This document shows, one piece after another, positions 17,515 through 27,334 of a DNA stretch of 64,000 nt; the first letter of the stretch is position 1; every line of letters begins with the position of its first letter. Position numbers and translations under genes: made by a program. The notes below the pieces were generated by a model. It was given only the letters and a program-made list of their open reading frames with translations. It was not told the origin of the DNA and did no database searches. The DNA is from G963662905 sp963676725 (GTDB taxonomy: Bacteria; Bacteroidota; Bacteroidia; Bacteroidales; WRLA01), in the NCBI GenBank assembly GCA_963676725.1, contig OY781463.1:2480001-2544000 (forward strand). The letters run 5' to 3'.

Positions 17515-18744
17515 GTGATAAAACTTATTGAAAATGATGAGTTTATCTCTTGTCACAAGACCTTGCCAAAGTTCTTTACACGAAACCGAAAATGGGATTT
17601 TCAAACTACTTTCTTGTTTATTTGCAGTTTGTTAAACAAAAGAGCTCAAACTGAAGTTGATGGTTTTTTCTCAAAACTTCACCATATTCCAGAAGAAATA
17701 AGACTAGCAACATCTTCCTCTTTCACTCAGTGTAGAGCCAAAATTAAATACACTGCATTCAAAGATGCATTGGAACAGCTCAACCATTTTTTCTACGATA
17801 ATTATAATTTCAAGAAGTATTACGGTTAGCGCCTTATCGCAATTGACGGTTCAGTATTTACGCTGCCGCGCACCAAAGAAATGATAGAAGGCTTCGGTGA
17901 AAATGTTTTATCAAACAACAGGAAATGGATAAAGGCACAAGTGTCATTTGCAGCTGATGTGCTCAATAACATATGCTTAGGAGCAGAAATAGGCCCATAT
18001 AAACAATTTGAGGGCCAACAAGCTTGGGGCTTTTTTAAGCAATTCGGAGACAATAACCTTTACTTGTTTGACCGTGGATATTTTGGTAGACAGTTTTTGA
18101 AAAAAGTTATTGGTTCAGGGAGTCAGTTTTGTTTCAGGCTGCAACGGAACGCCTGTCGAGAAGTTATTGCATTCATAAAAAGCAATAAGAAAGACTGCAT
18201 TGAATATATTAAGGTTGAAGGAGGAGCCATAAAAGTACGCCTTACAAAAGTAATGCTAGACACTGGAGAGGAAGAATATTTAATGACTTCATTATTTGAC
18301 CAAAAAACTTTCACAGTCGGCAAACTCAAAGCTCTTTATCATTTACGATGGGGCGTTGAAGAGCAATACAAAGACATGAAATATGCCATTTGTGTAGAAA
18401 ATTTTATTGGCATGAAACTTAACTCAGTCAAGCAAGAGTACTTTGCTAACATACTGACATACAATTTATCAATGATGCTATGCAAAACAGTAATTGACCG
18501 AGTGTCGAATAAAACCAAGAAAAAATATAAATACAAAACCAATAAACGGGCTCTATTGGCAAAAATCAAACAATGCTTTGTAAGCTTGTTTTTTGATGCT
18601 ATTGATGTAGCAAACCAAATAAAAAATATAATAATAACTGTCTCAAAGGAATCTGTACCCATACGTAAAAACAGAAAATATATACGAGGAAAAACTGCAA
18701 AGGTCAAAAGAAAATTCCATAGAGCCTATATGCCAGTTGTTTAG
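17515..18744 (+). pseudogene. IS4-family transposase interrupted by a TAG codon
   Basis: The frame from GTG 17515 runs to TAG at 17827-17829 and continues in the same frame to 18744, about 409 residues in all. The codons after the stop read RLIAIDGSVFTLPRT, which contains the first catalytic Asp. The second Asp is in LFDRGYFG, and the Glu lies in YHLRWGVEEQYKDMK, the exact Y-(2)-R-(3)-E-(6)-K signature of IS4. The TAG probably replaced a TGG (Trp). All other motifs are intact, so inactivation is recent, or the copy depends on readthrough. The 5' end also lacks an ATG in frame (an ATG at 17466 is in another frame and stops after seven codons). Confidence 0.88.
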
Positions 18745-18920
18745 AGCTTAACTTAATGACATTGTGGGTGGGGGAGGGTTTGAGCGGATAGGTTTGGTAG
18801 GTTAATTGAACACCTCAATAAATGCCTTCCCGCTCAGGAAGTTGGTTATAACAGTCATCAAGGCCAATTAAACATCCGAGGGCGGATGGCCAGAGCAAAA
18901 CCATCAAAACCATGGAACAG

Positions 18921-19895
18921 TTATTTCAGATAAATTCCTGACCCGATAAAATAGTCGATGCCCGGAATTTTTATAACGAACGCAAGTTTAGGCTCTTCCT
19001 GTCCCGAAACCGGATTATTCCACCAGTATTCGAAAGTGCCGCCTGCTGACATTTCTTTTGAAACGGCAAGCAGTTCGCGAATGACGTATTTGCCTTTTGA
19101 ATCTTGGTAATCGTATAGGTTTTGGCCCTGAAGATTTTTTTGGATGGCATGGGCAACATTGTTGCAAGCGAAATCGTAAATGAAAAAGTATCCGGACTGA
19201 TCATCGAAAAACCTCACGTGATCGATGATTTGCCGGGCAAAATCAACCCGTTCGATCGAATCGGCATAAATACTTGAAAACGCACCTCCAATGCCGTCGG
19301 CCATAACAATGGTGGCTTGTTCGGCAATTTTCATGTTGGCTTCGTTTGGAGTATAATAAACCTCCGGCGGGTCTCCATAGAAACCTGATCCGATAAAAAA
19401 CTGTGCAGCCGGGATACTTTTTACATAGCCAATTTTGCGCTCGTTCAGTCCATTTACCGGATTGTTGAAATAATACTCCACATTCCCGAAACCCGTGTAC
19501 AATATCGAATTTACCATGTCCCTGACATAGTATTTTCCGTTCACATCCTGCACATCCATACGGTAAGTGCCTATATTTTCGGGTTTCGTAGCATGGGCAA
19601 CCATCCATGCATTGTACGATTCAACGAAGAAATATCCGGATTTATCATCCAGAAATCTTACAGGTTCGATAAATGCCTGACACAATTGCGCCTGTTGGGC
19701 ACTGTCGGTGATGGTTTCCAGAAATATCGTTTCCAGACCGGTAGCCACATTTGTAGTGTTTATCTCAACGATGGTTTTATCCAGTGCATACTGTGTGACC
19801 CATTCGCCCGGGGTGGATTCATCTTTTTCACAAGCTGACAAAAGTACCAGAAGCAGCGTAAAATAAACCATTGGAGAATAAAACAAAGATTTCAT
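18921..19895 (-). CDS. Lipoprotein with two Cache-like sensor modules
   Basis: 324 residues. The signal ends in a lipobox (LLLVLLSAC), so the mature protein is a lipoprotein. Two homologous modules follow, ~60-175 and ~190-324. Each has RF(L/F)DD(K/Q)SGYFF, a VAHA motif, a D-x-x-GK(Y)(Y/V)(V)RE/D segment, NNPV(S/N)G and FIGSG(F/I)Y. These are features of single-Cache (sCache_2) small-ligand binding domains, normally found in chemoreceptors and kinases. Here the modules stand alone with no signalling output domain, so the protein may be a ligand-binding partner of another sensor. The gene is monocistronic, 156 bases from the IS. Confidence 0.85.
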   Translation of the reverse strand: MKSLFYSPMVYFTLLLVLLSACEKDESTPGEWVTQYALDKTIVEINTTNVATGLETIFLETITDSAQQAQLCQAFIEPVRFLDDKSGYFFVESYNAWMVAHATKPENIGTYRMDVQDVNGKYYVRDMVNSILYTGFGNVEYYFNNPVNGLNERKIGYVKSIPAAQFFIGSGFYGDPPEVYYTPNEANMKIAEQATIVMADGIGGAFSSIYADSIERVDFARQIIDHVRFFDDQSGYFFIYDFACNNVAHAIQKNLQGQNLYDYQDSKGKYVIRELLAVSKEMSAGGTFEYWWNNPVSGQEEPKLAFVIKIPGIDYFIGSGIYLK

Positions 19896-20005
19896 AACAT
19901 TTTTTTATTTGGTTAATCACCGTTAAAACATATAACGATAGAAACAAATTAGATACAAACATTCAAGCTCGCTGAGGTCGTCGTACATGAACGATGGCAA
20001 TTGTT

Positions 20006-20032
20006 CTATAAACATTCAACCCATCGGGATTG
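20006..20032. repeat. Short interspersed repeat, copy 1
   Basis: CTATAAACATTCAACCC followed by ATCGGGATTG. A near-identical copy lies at 57289-57316 with the inner palindrome ATCCCTCCGGGAT. Intergenic in both places. Confidence 0.6.
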
Positions 20033-20151
20033 GCCTAACCCTCTTCGTTACAGAATCACCATTCCCCTATAATAAACTACAGATGTGAATACAAATAATA
20101 TCCGCATGAAAATTCCTTAGGTGTTTTATATACTTTGCTTAAAGTACTCAT

Positions 20152-23100
20152 TTACTGAATAATAATTTTCACAGTTTGCATCTTGTTATCATTGATAAGA
20201 CGGGCAAAATAAACGCCTGCAGGCAGTTTTAATGCGTTGCTTTTTTGACCACTGCCGTATAGTGTGTAATTGAGCAAGTTCTGTCCCTGGACATTGAAGA
20301 TGCTAAGGATGGTTGTTCCTTCATTGGAGTTAACAAACAATTTTCCACTATTGAACCAGACCCGGATGGTTTCTGATATGCCCGATTCCGGGATTGAAGC
20401 AGCATCCTTGAAATGTAATAGAAAACGGTCGGCTTCATCCTGCGAGCTGGCAGAAAATACATATACCGGATTATCGTTTAGTTTTTGGAAAGCTCCTGTA
20501 CCCTTATCTTCAAGCGTAATGTATGTATCTGGTGAAAAAGAATTCAATTTTTCAGCCGACAGCGTATAATTGCCGGCTATGCCAACCTTAAAGCTAATCG
20601 GCACTGAACCGCCCTCCATTGTTGCCAGGGGCTGCGTATTAATGGCCAGAGATGTGTTGTCAGGAGTTTTTGAATATAGTTCTGAAGTTGCTTCATTATA
20701 GCTAAAAAGTTTATATGCATCAAAATCTCCATCGAAGTTTTCGCTAGCCTGATCATAGAAACAAATGCGAGTATAGTCTGTACGATTATTTCCTTCTACT
20801 TTCAGATCGAGGATGTTGGTGGTAAGTTGCTCATTTTTATAAAAAACATTTTGACCATCATGAGTGCGGGCAGCGTTTTTAATTGTGACACTTCCGCTTT
20901 CTGCTGACGCATGCACCATAAAGCCCTGCATAGGAGCAATGTATTTGGTTGCAGTGCCCAATCCTCCCGTTAAATTTACATAGTATTTATAGCCGGGTGT
21001 GGCGTTATCATAGTAATAAAGCGCTGCATCCACATCAGTTTTTGTTATTCCTGAAGCACTTGTCCAATCAATGGATGAGGGGAATGGATTTCCAATCAGA
21101 TTCCAGCCACCGCCACTTGTGTTAGTGCAGTTTATGCTTAGGCCGGAAGTGCTGGTGTATGGAGCGCCAGTAAAGTTTTTCGTCTCCCCCGGAGATGGGT
21201 AGGACACCAAATATCCTTTCCCGGCTACAAATTTAAAGTCATCACCAAAATCTTCATTTCGTGTATTAAACGAACTTCCCCGGAAGTTAATCCAATAGTT
21301 TGTAGGTTCATCCCATTTAAAAAAGTCCGTGATGTCAAAGCTGGAAATATCGATAAATTCAGGCTCTATGGCCTGGGAACTTCCAACAGGTGAAGAAATA
21401 AAATGAAATTTCTGATCGGAAACCTCATCATAAGGGCTAAGGTAACGCTCAATTATGGCCGTTCCAGTTCCACTAATAGTGCCGTTATCAATAAATGAGG
21501 CGGTGCCATCGGCATCTGATTCTAATACGAGACATTCGACAGAATTTAAAGTAGTAGTTCCTGTTGTCGTCAGCGACACCCCTGCAATAACAGTCAAAGA
21601 GCCCGAAGTTATGTTGAGATTGGCAGTTACTGCCGGAGTAAAAAGATTAACCCCTGCTGTATTTGAAATTGTTAAGTCGCCCAGATTAATAGACGTAGCT
21701 TCTCCTTCAATGCTTTGAACTGTACTCCCATTCATGGTAAATAAACTTCCTGAAGCAGGAGTAATAGTTCCACTGCATATAAGATTGCCCTTTACCGCAT
21801 GGCTGTATGTCCCTGTCCCAAAGGTAGCTCCTTCTTCAATGCTCAGGTTTCCATCAATGGAAATAGCAGCAGCAGCCGTTGCAGAGGCTGTACCCGAAAC
21901 AGTCAGGTTTCCGCGAATGTCCATTGCAGTGGCGGGCATTGTTTTGGTTCCGCTGCCGCTGAGTTTTAAGTTATAGTATCCGCTGTTTCCACTCAGTCCT
22001 GATGGATTAACAATTGTTTGGTCGGTGCCGTTGTATTCAACTGTATTATTTATGGTAGAAAAATCAACTACACTTGTTAAATGAGCGGTTCCAGTTCCGG
22101 CTATTCTCAAAACACATCCGGCTACTGGTTGCATTGTTGTACTAGCTCCTGCTTCGATATCGTAAAAGTTGGTTGTTCCACTAATGGTTACAATTTCTGC
22201 AAGATCATCGTGATCAAAAATTACTTTGCCGGTTCCAGGGTCAAAATCGCCATCGTTGATCCATGCTCCTTCAAAACCTGTTATGGTTATATCGTAAGAA
22301 TTTGCGGAAATTGATGCACCTGATTCTATTTCAATACTATGAGCGGTGACATTTGAGGTAAGCGATGGGTAGTAAGTCAATCCGGAGGGAATCAGCACAT
22401 CATCGGTTGCAACAGGAACAGTCCCCGCCGTCCAGTTTTGTGTTTGGTTCCATTCTGTCTCGTGATCAGTAACTTCCCCTTTCCAGGTGTTTTTTGATGT
22501 TAAAGAATAGGCCATGGCTATTTCTGAATCACCAAGAGTTTCAGTAGCTGCTGAGCCCAGGATAATGCCCGTTACGCCAATGTAATGATCGTCGAAATTC
22601 TGGTTTGATTTACCGTGCTCATGGGGCAAGCCCGAATTGTAGCCTGTAAGTTTATGCCAGAAAATAAGTTCATGTTCATCGTTATATGTAGCATCCAATT
22701 CACTCACTAAATAACGCATATTAACTACTGCTTGTGAAGTAGAGGAGTTGTTGGAACAAGCAATATCGAAATACCTCGATACTATTCCGTTAGGAGTAGG
22801 ATCCCACGGGTTCCAACCGGGTTCATTTCCAATAGTGATTTTCAACTTGATCCAAGTAGGTTTGGTATCACTATCACTAAAAGAAATGGTCGTAAACTGG
22901 CTACCAAAAGTATAGGGTGTATTTACGTTAAACGTGTGTTCTCTTTTCACAATTCCGGTCACATCCCCCAAACCAGTAGTGGTGGACGATGAACCCATGG
23001 AAAGGGTATTTGCTCCCATATCCAGACAGCCTTTTGTTGCCGAAGGATTAGCGCTTTGAAGATTAAGTGTTCCATTGACTGAAAAATTGCCGCCGGCAGT

Positions 23101-26100
23101 AATTCCCCCGGCTCCATTGACAGATAGATTATTTACCGCTGTTGAGAAAAATGCAGATGGAAGTGTTATTGCCGAAGTATTTGTAAAAACAAGGCTTGCC
23201 GAAGAATTGCTAGCATCAATTGCGCCGCCTCCGCTTGTAGGTGAACTGCCGGAGATAGTTAATGTATTTGCACCAAGGGTTAAAGTGCCGGATGATAATG
23301 CCAGGGTTCCTCCCACACTCAGGGCACCGGTCATAACAATTCCGTTTGATCGGTTTATTGTGAGATTATTCAACGTTATTGCGGGTAGATTTGTGCTTGC
23401 CCCCGAACCTCCAAATGAAAGATTAGAAGATGCGCTGCCGGTTAAAGTTCCCGAGCTTACTGAAATTGCACCATTCAAAGTCAGCGAATTTGCGCCGATA
23501 GAAAAATCGCCACTTGTTAAAGTTAAAGTTTGAGCTACAGTTAAATTGCCATTCAAAGTAAGTCCTTCGCTATTATTTAAGGTAAGCCCATCCACAGTGT
23601 TATTTACAAATGCTCCGGAAGGAATTGACTGGGCTGATGTACCGGCAAAGATCACCACTGTGGAAGTGGAACTTGCATCAATCTGTGCTCCGTTAGATAG
23701 GCTCAGGTTTTTTGTAATTGTAAGTTGGTGGCCATTGGCGACTAATTTGTGTGTGCTTTGCGCATTGGTAATCGTACCCACAGTTCTGTTCTGATCCAAA
23801 ACACAATCATTCGACGGGCTTGCAGCAAAGGTAATATTCGCGCCTGCCGGTGGTACAACTCCGCCAGACCAGTTGGCCGCTGTTCCAAAATCAGTGCTTG
23901 TTCCTCCCACCCACACATAATTATTGGATTCAAGTGCTCCCATCTTGGGTGTTGACGGTCGGGTAAGCCCTGCATAATCGGTAGTAATGCCCGTTCCAGA
24001 AACTCCGGGTAATGCTGCTGAAGCACAGTAATCAGTATAAACAGTTCCTCCGGCAGTTGCATAACTTGGATTGATATTTTCGCTGTTTAAATCCTGAAGG
24101 GTTTTAGCTTTCCATGCATCAAAATCGGCATAATTCGTACCGCCGGACTGGCCTAATTGTGAAGGACTCCCTGAAACAAAATAGTCGTTATAGTCAATGA
24201 TTAGGTTGCTTGTTCCATTTATTCGAATGGAATAATGGTTACCCGTTGTACCGCCCGTTCGTGCATTATAGAGGATATTATTCCTGAAATCGCGACCATT
24301 GTTATTGGTGGCACTGTAAAGTGCATAGGTTGAACCAGTGGTTCCGCTAGCCGTTCCTCCAATATAAACTGAATTGAACCATATACTGTTATCGTTTCCT
24401 AGATTCCCGTTTTCATAGAATCCGAAAATTTTAAGCCCTGTTGAGACCCCTACTCCAAGGCTGATAATATTGTTGGCGATAGTGGTTGTGCCCGCATAAA
24501 CCTTTATACCGTTTAACGTTGCAGATGCTGTTGAAGCATTCAAACTGTGGATAAAATTATCTGTTATCGTATTTGTGCCACTGGTACCGCCAATGTAAAA
24601 TATTCCCATTACATTCACCTCTCGATCGCCTGTATAAGTACTGTTTAGCTCATAAACTGTATTTCCTGTGATGGTTTGATCTTCTGTCTTACTTTGTTGC
24701 GCTATTCCAAGAACAGCAGCACTTCCGACGTTGCCATTACTTGGACTGGTGCAGCTTAAATCACGCACCGTATTGTTTTGAATTGTATTTATTCCCTGAT
24801 CCGTGTATATTCCTGCAACCTGGCCCTTGTCTGCATATTGGTAAGCGTAGGCATTGAACAAATTGGCTACTGTATTATCCGAGATCAGCGTAGTTCCGGT
24901 GGCACTGCTGTTGATTCCATAAACATTTTGGGCCGAACCTGTAGTACTTGCGGTAGTAGCCTGTATGCTATTTGATGTAGATAAACTTCCTACCAGATTG
25001 TTTGAAACAACTAAGCTTCCGCTTTTACCACCGACTTTGTAGATTCCATAAAATGAATGTGCATATAAATTGGCAGACTGTGTGGTAACAGACCCAATTG
25101 TATTATTTGAAATGACTACTGTGCCGGAGCTATTTACATAAATACCATATGATATAGCAGCCATATTCAAATTTGATTTGGTAAGCAAAACGGAACCATT
25201 TTCTGTGGCCGATCCAATTGTATTCCCGCTAACTGTACCAATATTTACGGCTCCTGAATTAGCATCAATTCCCATCCAGGGAATGCTATTGGAACTGGTA
25301 ATATCGAAATTTTGGATTGTATTTCCTTGCACTGAGCTGGGCGTAGCCGTTCCCACATCGAGATGAATAGCGTAATAACGGGAAGAGGTTGATGTATTCA
25401 TATAAAAGGCTTCTCCACCGCATTCAGCAGCTTTGCCCCCAAAATAATTATTATCGATGCTGAAGTTATTTCCCGATGTATTGTTAACACGTATGGCGTA
25501 ATAATAAGCATTTCCTGTTGGCACAAAATCAGTGGTTTCGTAAAAACTGTTTCCTTCTATGGTCCAATCGGAAGAATTTTGATAGATATAAATACCATAG
25601 CTGGAACCATCATTTTCAAAAAAATCATAAATATTATTATTGGCAATGGTATTGCTGCTGTTCTCCCTGCCGGATGATCCGGAGGAATAAACTACAGCAT
25701 AAGGCCTGGTAGATGCATCTATACCAGTAAGATTACAATTTTCAACCCGATTATTGCTGCTACCGCTGCCCAACCATGAGCCTGGAAAAAGCAAAATTGC
25801 GGTGTATGGCCCCGTCGCTCCTCCTTTGATGGTGCAATATTGAATGGTATTGTACGAAGCTGACTGACCAAAGCGGATGGTACTGGTATTTGAAATACCT
25901 GATACTTTTGAATTGATAATGGTAAGGTCTGCTGAACTTCCGGTAGCATCTACGCGGCCATCGATGGTTACATGAACAGCTCCGTTTAAATTTATCAAAG
26001 CTGCAGCAAGTTCCCCGCTTATTGTAATTCCGGTTACGGTAGGGTATATCGTAACAGATGTATAAACCGCACTTCCGCTTCCGCTTGCATTCAGCTCGGC

Positions 26101-26307
26101 CGTGGCGGTTTCTGTTGTGTTTCCTGTTATTTGCAGGATAATTTCACCGGTAATAGAGCCGGCATTAATGGCATCAAAGGCTGATTTCAAAGTAGCGTAA
26201 TCCGCCCCGGTTCCCCCTATGGTTTTGGTGGTTTGTCCATAGGTAGAGAGGTTAAAAGTGCCGAAGGCCAGTATAATGACCAAGATTGAGGTATAAACTT
26301 TATTCAT
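20152..26307 (-). CDS. Giant secreted beta-helix protein with T9SS sorting domain
   Basis: About 2051 residues from the ATG at 26307; an ATG seven codons upstream is possible. A signal peptide (NKVYTSILVIILAFGTFNL) is followed by YATLKSAFDAINAG, then a long right-handed beta-helix region (~50-740) with repeated SGNTI, NNTIGS and ISNNTV turns. Next come repeated beta-strand modules (~800-1100, with L-(T/S)-L-(S/T)-(S/N)-G turns), a W-x-G...NW module near 1270, a large C-terminal region beginning IERYLSPYD, and a sorting domain in the last ~75 residues (SIFNVQGQNLL, then KLPAGVYFARLI). It is probably a surface adhesin or polysaccharide-interacting protein. No catalytic residues recognised. A TATATTTG promoter box lies 55 bases upstream. 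Confidence 0.9.
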   Translation of the reverse strand: MNKVYTSILVIILAFGTFNLSTYGQTTKTIGGTGADYATLKSAFDAINAGSITGEIILQITGNTTETATAELNASGSGSAVYTSVTIYPTVTGITISGELAAALINLNGAVHVTIDGRVDATGSSADLTIINSKVSGISNTSTIRFGQSASYNTIQYCTIKGGATGPYTAILLFPGSWLGSGSSNNRVENCNLTGIDASTRPYAVVYSSGSSGRENSSNTIANNNIYDFFENDGSSYGIYIYQNSSDWTIEGNSFYETTDFVPTGNAYYYAIRVNNTSGNNFSIDNNYFGGKAAECGGEAFYMNTSTSSRYYAIHLDVGTATPSSVQGNTIQNFDITSSNSIPWMGIDANSGAVNIGTVSGNTIGSATENGSVLLTKSNLNMAAISYGIYVNSSGTVVISNNTIGSVTTQSANLYAHSFYGIYKVGGKSGSLVVSNNLVGSLSTSNSIQATTASTTGSAQNVYGINSSATGTTLISDNTVANLFNAYAYQYADKGQVAGIYTDQGINTIQNNTVRDLSCTSPSNGNVGSAAVLGIAQQSKTEDQTITGNTVYELNSTYTGDREVNVMGIFYIGGTSGTNTITDNFIHSLNASTASATLNGIKVYAGTTTIANNIISLGVGVSTGLKIFGFYENGNLGNDNSIWFNSVYIGGTASGTTGSTYALYSATNNNGRDFRNNILYNARTGGTTGNHYSIRINGTSNLIIDYNDYFVSGSPSQLGQSGGTNYADFDAWKAKTLQDLNSENINPSYATAGGTVYTDYCASAALPGVSGTGITTDYAGLTRPSTPKMGALESNNYVWVGGTSTDFGTAANWSGGVVPPAGANITFAASPSNDCVLDQNRTVGTITNAQSTHKLVANGHQLTITKNLSLSNGAQIDASSTSTVVIFAGTSAQSIPSGAFVNNTVDGLTLNNSEGLTLNGNLTVAQTLTLTSGDFSIGANSLTLNGAISVSSGTLTGSASSNLSFGGSGASTNLPAITLNNLTINRSNGIVMTGALSVGGTLALSSGTLTLGANTLTISGSSPTSGGGAIDASNSSASLVFTNTSAITLPSAFFSTAVNNLSVNGAGGITAGGNFSVNGTLNLQSANPSATKGCLDMGANTLSMGSSSTTTGLGDVTGIVKREHTFNVNTPYTFGSQFTTISFSDSDTKPTWIKLKITIGNEPGWNPWDPTPNGIVSRYFDIACSNNSSTSQAVVNMRYLVSELDATYNDEHELIFWHKLTGYNSGLPHEHGKSNQNFDDHYIGVTGIILGSAATETLGDSEIAMAYSLTSKNTWKGEVTDHETEWNQTQNWTAGTVPVATDDVLIPSGLTYYPSLTSNVTAHSIEIESGASISANSYDITITGFEGAWINDGDFDPGTGKVIFDHDDLAEIVTISGTTNFYDIEAGASTTMQPVAGCVLRIAGTGTAHLTSVVDFSTINNTVEYNGTDQTIVNPSGLSGNSGYYNLKLSGSGTKTMPATAMDIRGNLTVSGTASATAAAAISIDGNLSIEEGATFGTGTYSHAVKGNLICSGTITPASGSLFTMNGSTVQSIEGEATSINLGDLTISNTAGVNLFTPAVTANLNITSGSLTVIAGVSLTTTGTTTLNSVECLVLESDADGTASFIDNGTISGTGTAIIERYLSPYDEVSDQKFHFISSPVGSSQAIEPEFIDISSFDITDFFKWDEPTNYWINFRGSSFNTRNEDFGDDFKFVAGKGYLVSYPSPGETKNFTGAPYTSTSGLSINCTNTSGGGWNLIGNPFPSSIDWTSASGITKTDVDAALYYYDNATPGYKYYVNLTGGLGTATKYIAPMQGFMVHASAESGSVTIKNAARTHDGQNVFYKNEQLTTNILDLKVEGNNRTDYTRICFYDQASENFDGDFDAYKLFSYNEATSELYSKTPDNTSLAINTQPLATMEGGSVPISFKVGIAGNYTLSAEKLNSFSPDTYITLEDKGTGAFQKLNDNPVYVFSASSQDEADRFLLHFKDAASIPESGISETIRVWFNSGKLFVNSNEGTTILSIFNVQGQNLLNYTLYGSGQKSNALKLPAGVYFARLINDNKMQTVKIIIQ

Positions 26308-26361
26308 AATAACATTTTCATTACCCAAAAAGAATAAATTAAGAGCAAAATCTAATGATCA

Positions 26362-26369
26362 CAAATATA
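26362..26369 (-). promoter_or_regulatory. -7 promoter element of the giant secreted protein
   Basis: TATATTTG on the minus strand, a full match to TAnnTTTG, 55 bases before the start at 26307, preceded by a T-rich stretch. The -33 element is not clear. Confidence 0.45.
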
Positions 26370-26525
26370 GTTTGAAAACAGCTAAAAAAAAAGAATAATT
26401 GAGATAAAAGATATTTGGATTAGTAAAAATAGTACTACTGTTTTTTTGTGGATAAGAATGACATATGAATAAATGTATAGAGGTCAGTATATAAATACAT
26501 AGTTTATTAACACTCATTTATGAAT

Positions 26526-26743
26526 AGATTTCTCCTCCCGTTGGTCGTCGAAAACTTTTAACCAGTTATTTAGGCAAAGGCAGCTTACGGTCACTGAGCG
26601 GCCTGTACTGCGCCGTGCTGAGCCAGCCGAAGTAAGCGGAGCCGAAGTAAGTCGAAGTGCGCTGCCTTTGCCATTAGAAAACACCAAAACGTCATTTTCG
26701 ACAGGAAGCTCGTAGCGAAGCGATGAGCTGGATGGAGAAATCT
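26526..26743. repeat. Nested inverted-repeat (REP-like) element
   Basis: Outer arms AGATTTCTCC (26526-26535) and GGAGAAATCT (26734-26743) are perfect. A middle pair GTCGAAAA/TTTTCGAC (26547 and 26695) and an inner 12-bp perfect pair GGCAAAGGCAGC (26573-26584) / GCTGCCTTTGCC (26661-26672) are nested inside. The loop contains direct copies of GCCGAAGTAAG. Related sequences lie at 33083, 53494, 55435 and near 57620. The rest of the 26308-27042 gap is AT-rich with nothing else recognisable. Confidence 0.8.
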
Positions 26744-27042
26744 AATCCATATAATTAGCTTAATATCAGATTATTGCAAATTGTTATCATTTTCAACAAC
26801 AGGTCATCTTGATATGCACTTACATACTGACCTCTAAATATTAAAATTAAAGCTGAAAGTGTCATCGTGCCCCTTTTGTCCATAAACCCTAAAAACCTTC
26901 ATTTCGATGGCCATTGGGAAGATAAATCTAATAAACCATCAAAAAATTTTTAATAAAGAGATGCAAAGCGATATTTGCATCTCTTTAAAAGAACTTTATT
27001 GTGAGCCTCAATACTAATAGTTTATGAATGAATCTGTTTGAC

Positions 27043-27252
27043 TCATCGCTTCATCTCATACACTTTCTTCCCACCATAAGCCGCGCCCAGTGCCAGCATA
27101 ATAAATATTCCGCCACCAATGGGTGCGCCACCACCAACAGGTGTGTTTCCTGCATCCGGTGCACCACCACCATCGTTCGGGCTTGGTGGTACTTGTGCGC
27201 TTAGGCTGATACTGAGAAATAATACGATTACAATACTGAGTAATTTTTTCAT
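27043..27252 (-). CDS. Small Gly-rich protein with C-terminal membrane tail (cassette 1)
   Basis: 69 residues: a signal peptide (KKLLSIVIVLFLSISLSAQ), a Pro/Gly/Asn-rich linker, then APIGGGIFIMLALGAAYGGKK, a membrane segment ending in basic residues. The layout resembles the PID-CTERM-type sorting signals of Bacteroidetes, but here almost the entire mature protein is the signal. It lies downstream of the 886-residue T9SS protein, separated by a hairpin and an A-rich leader. Near-identical genes occupy the same place at 33351 and 38106, so the pair is a conserved unit. Possible roles: a surface-anchoring partner or a membrane chaperone of the large protein (inference). Confidence 0.85.
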   Translation of the reverse strand: MKKLLSIVIVLFLSISLSAQVPPSPNDGGGAPDAGNTPVGGGAPIGGGIFIMLALGAAYGGKKVYEMKR

Positions 27253-27282
27253 AGGTCTTGCTTTTTTATTTTTTATTTTTTA

Positions 27283-27327
27283 TTTTCTACTCATCGGATA
27301 TACTTAAGACATCCGATGAGTAGAAAA
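27283..27327 (-). other. Intercistronic hairpin, cassette 1
   Basis: A perfect 17-bp inverted repeat (TTTTCTACTCATCGGAT at 27283-27299, its complement at 27311-27327) with an 11-base loop. It lies between the large secreted gene and the small gene. The following minus-strand sequence is A-rich (AAAATAAAAAAT repeats), not U-rich, so it is not a standard terminator. Equivalent hairpins lie in cassettes 2 and 3. Confidence 0.8.
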
Positions 27328-27334
27328 ATCTTCA

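Larger units (their letters stand above)
17357..18764 (+). mobile_element. IS4-family insertion sequence, ~1.4 kb
   Basis: Bounded by perfect inverted repeats CAATGTCATTAAGTTA (17357-17372 and, reversed, 18749-18764). It carries one transposase frame with an IS4-type DDE signature. The flanks (GCGGCCC on the left, TGGGTGGGGG on the right) show no target duplication, which suggests a later deletion or rearrangement at one end. Confidence 0.9.

Noticed and set aside
23075..23794. Plus-strand frames of 152 and 82 codons opposite the giant secreted protein
   Set aside because: Val/Pro/Ala-rich shadows produced by the antisense of Ser/Gly/Asn-rich repeats.
27283..27327. Hairpin between the cassette 1 genes taken as an intrinsic terminator
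   Set aside because: No T-run follows on the coding strand; the small gene would otherwise have no promoter I can find.
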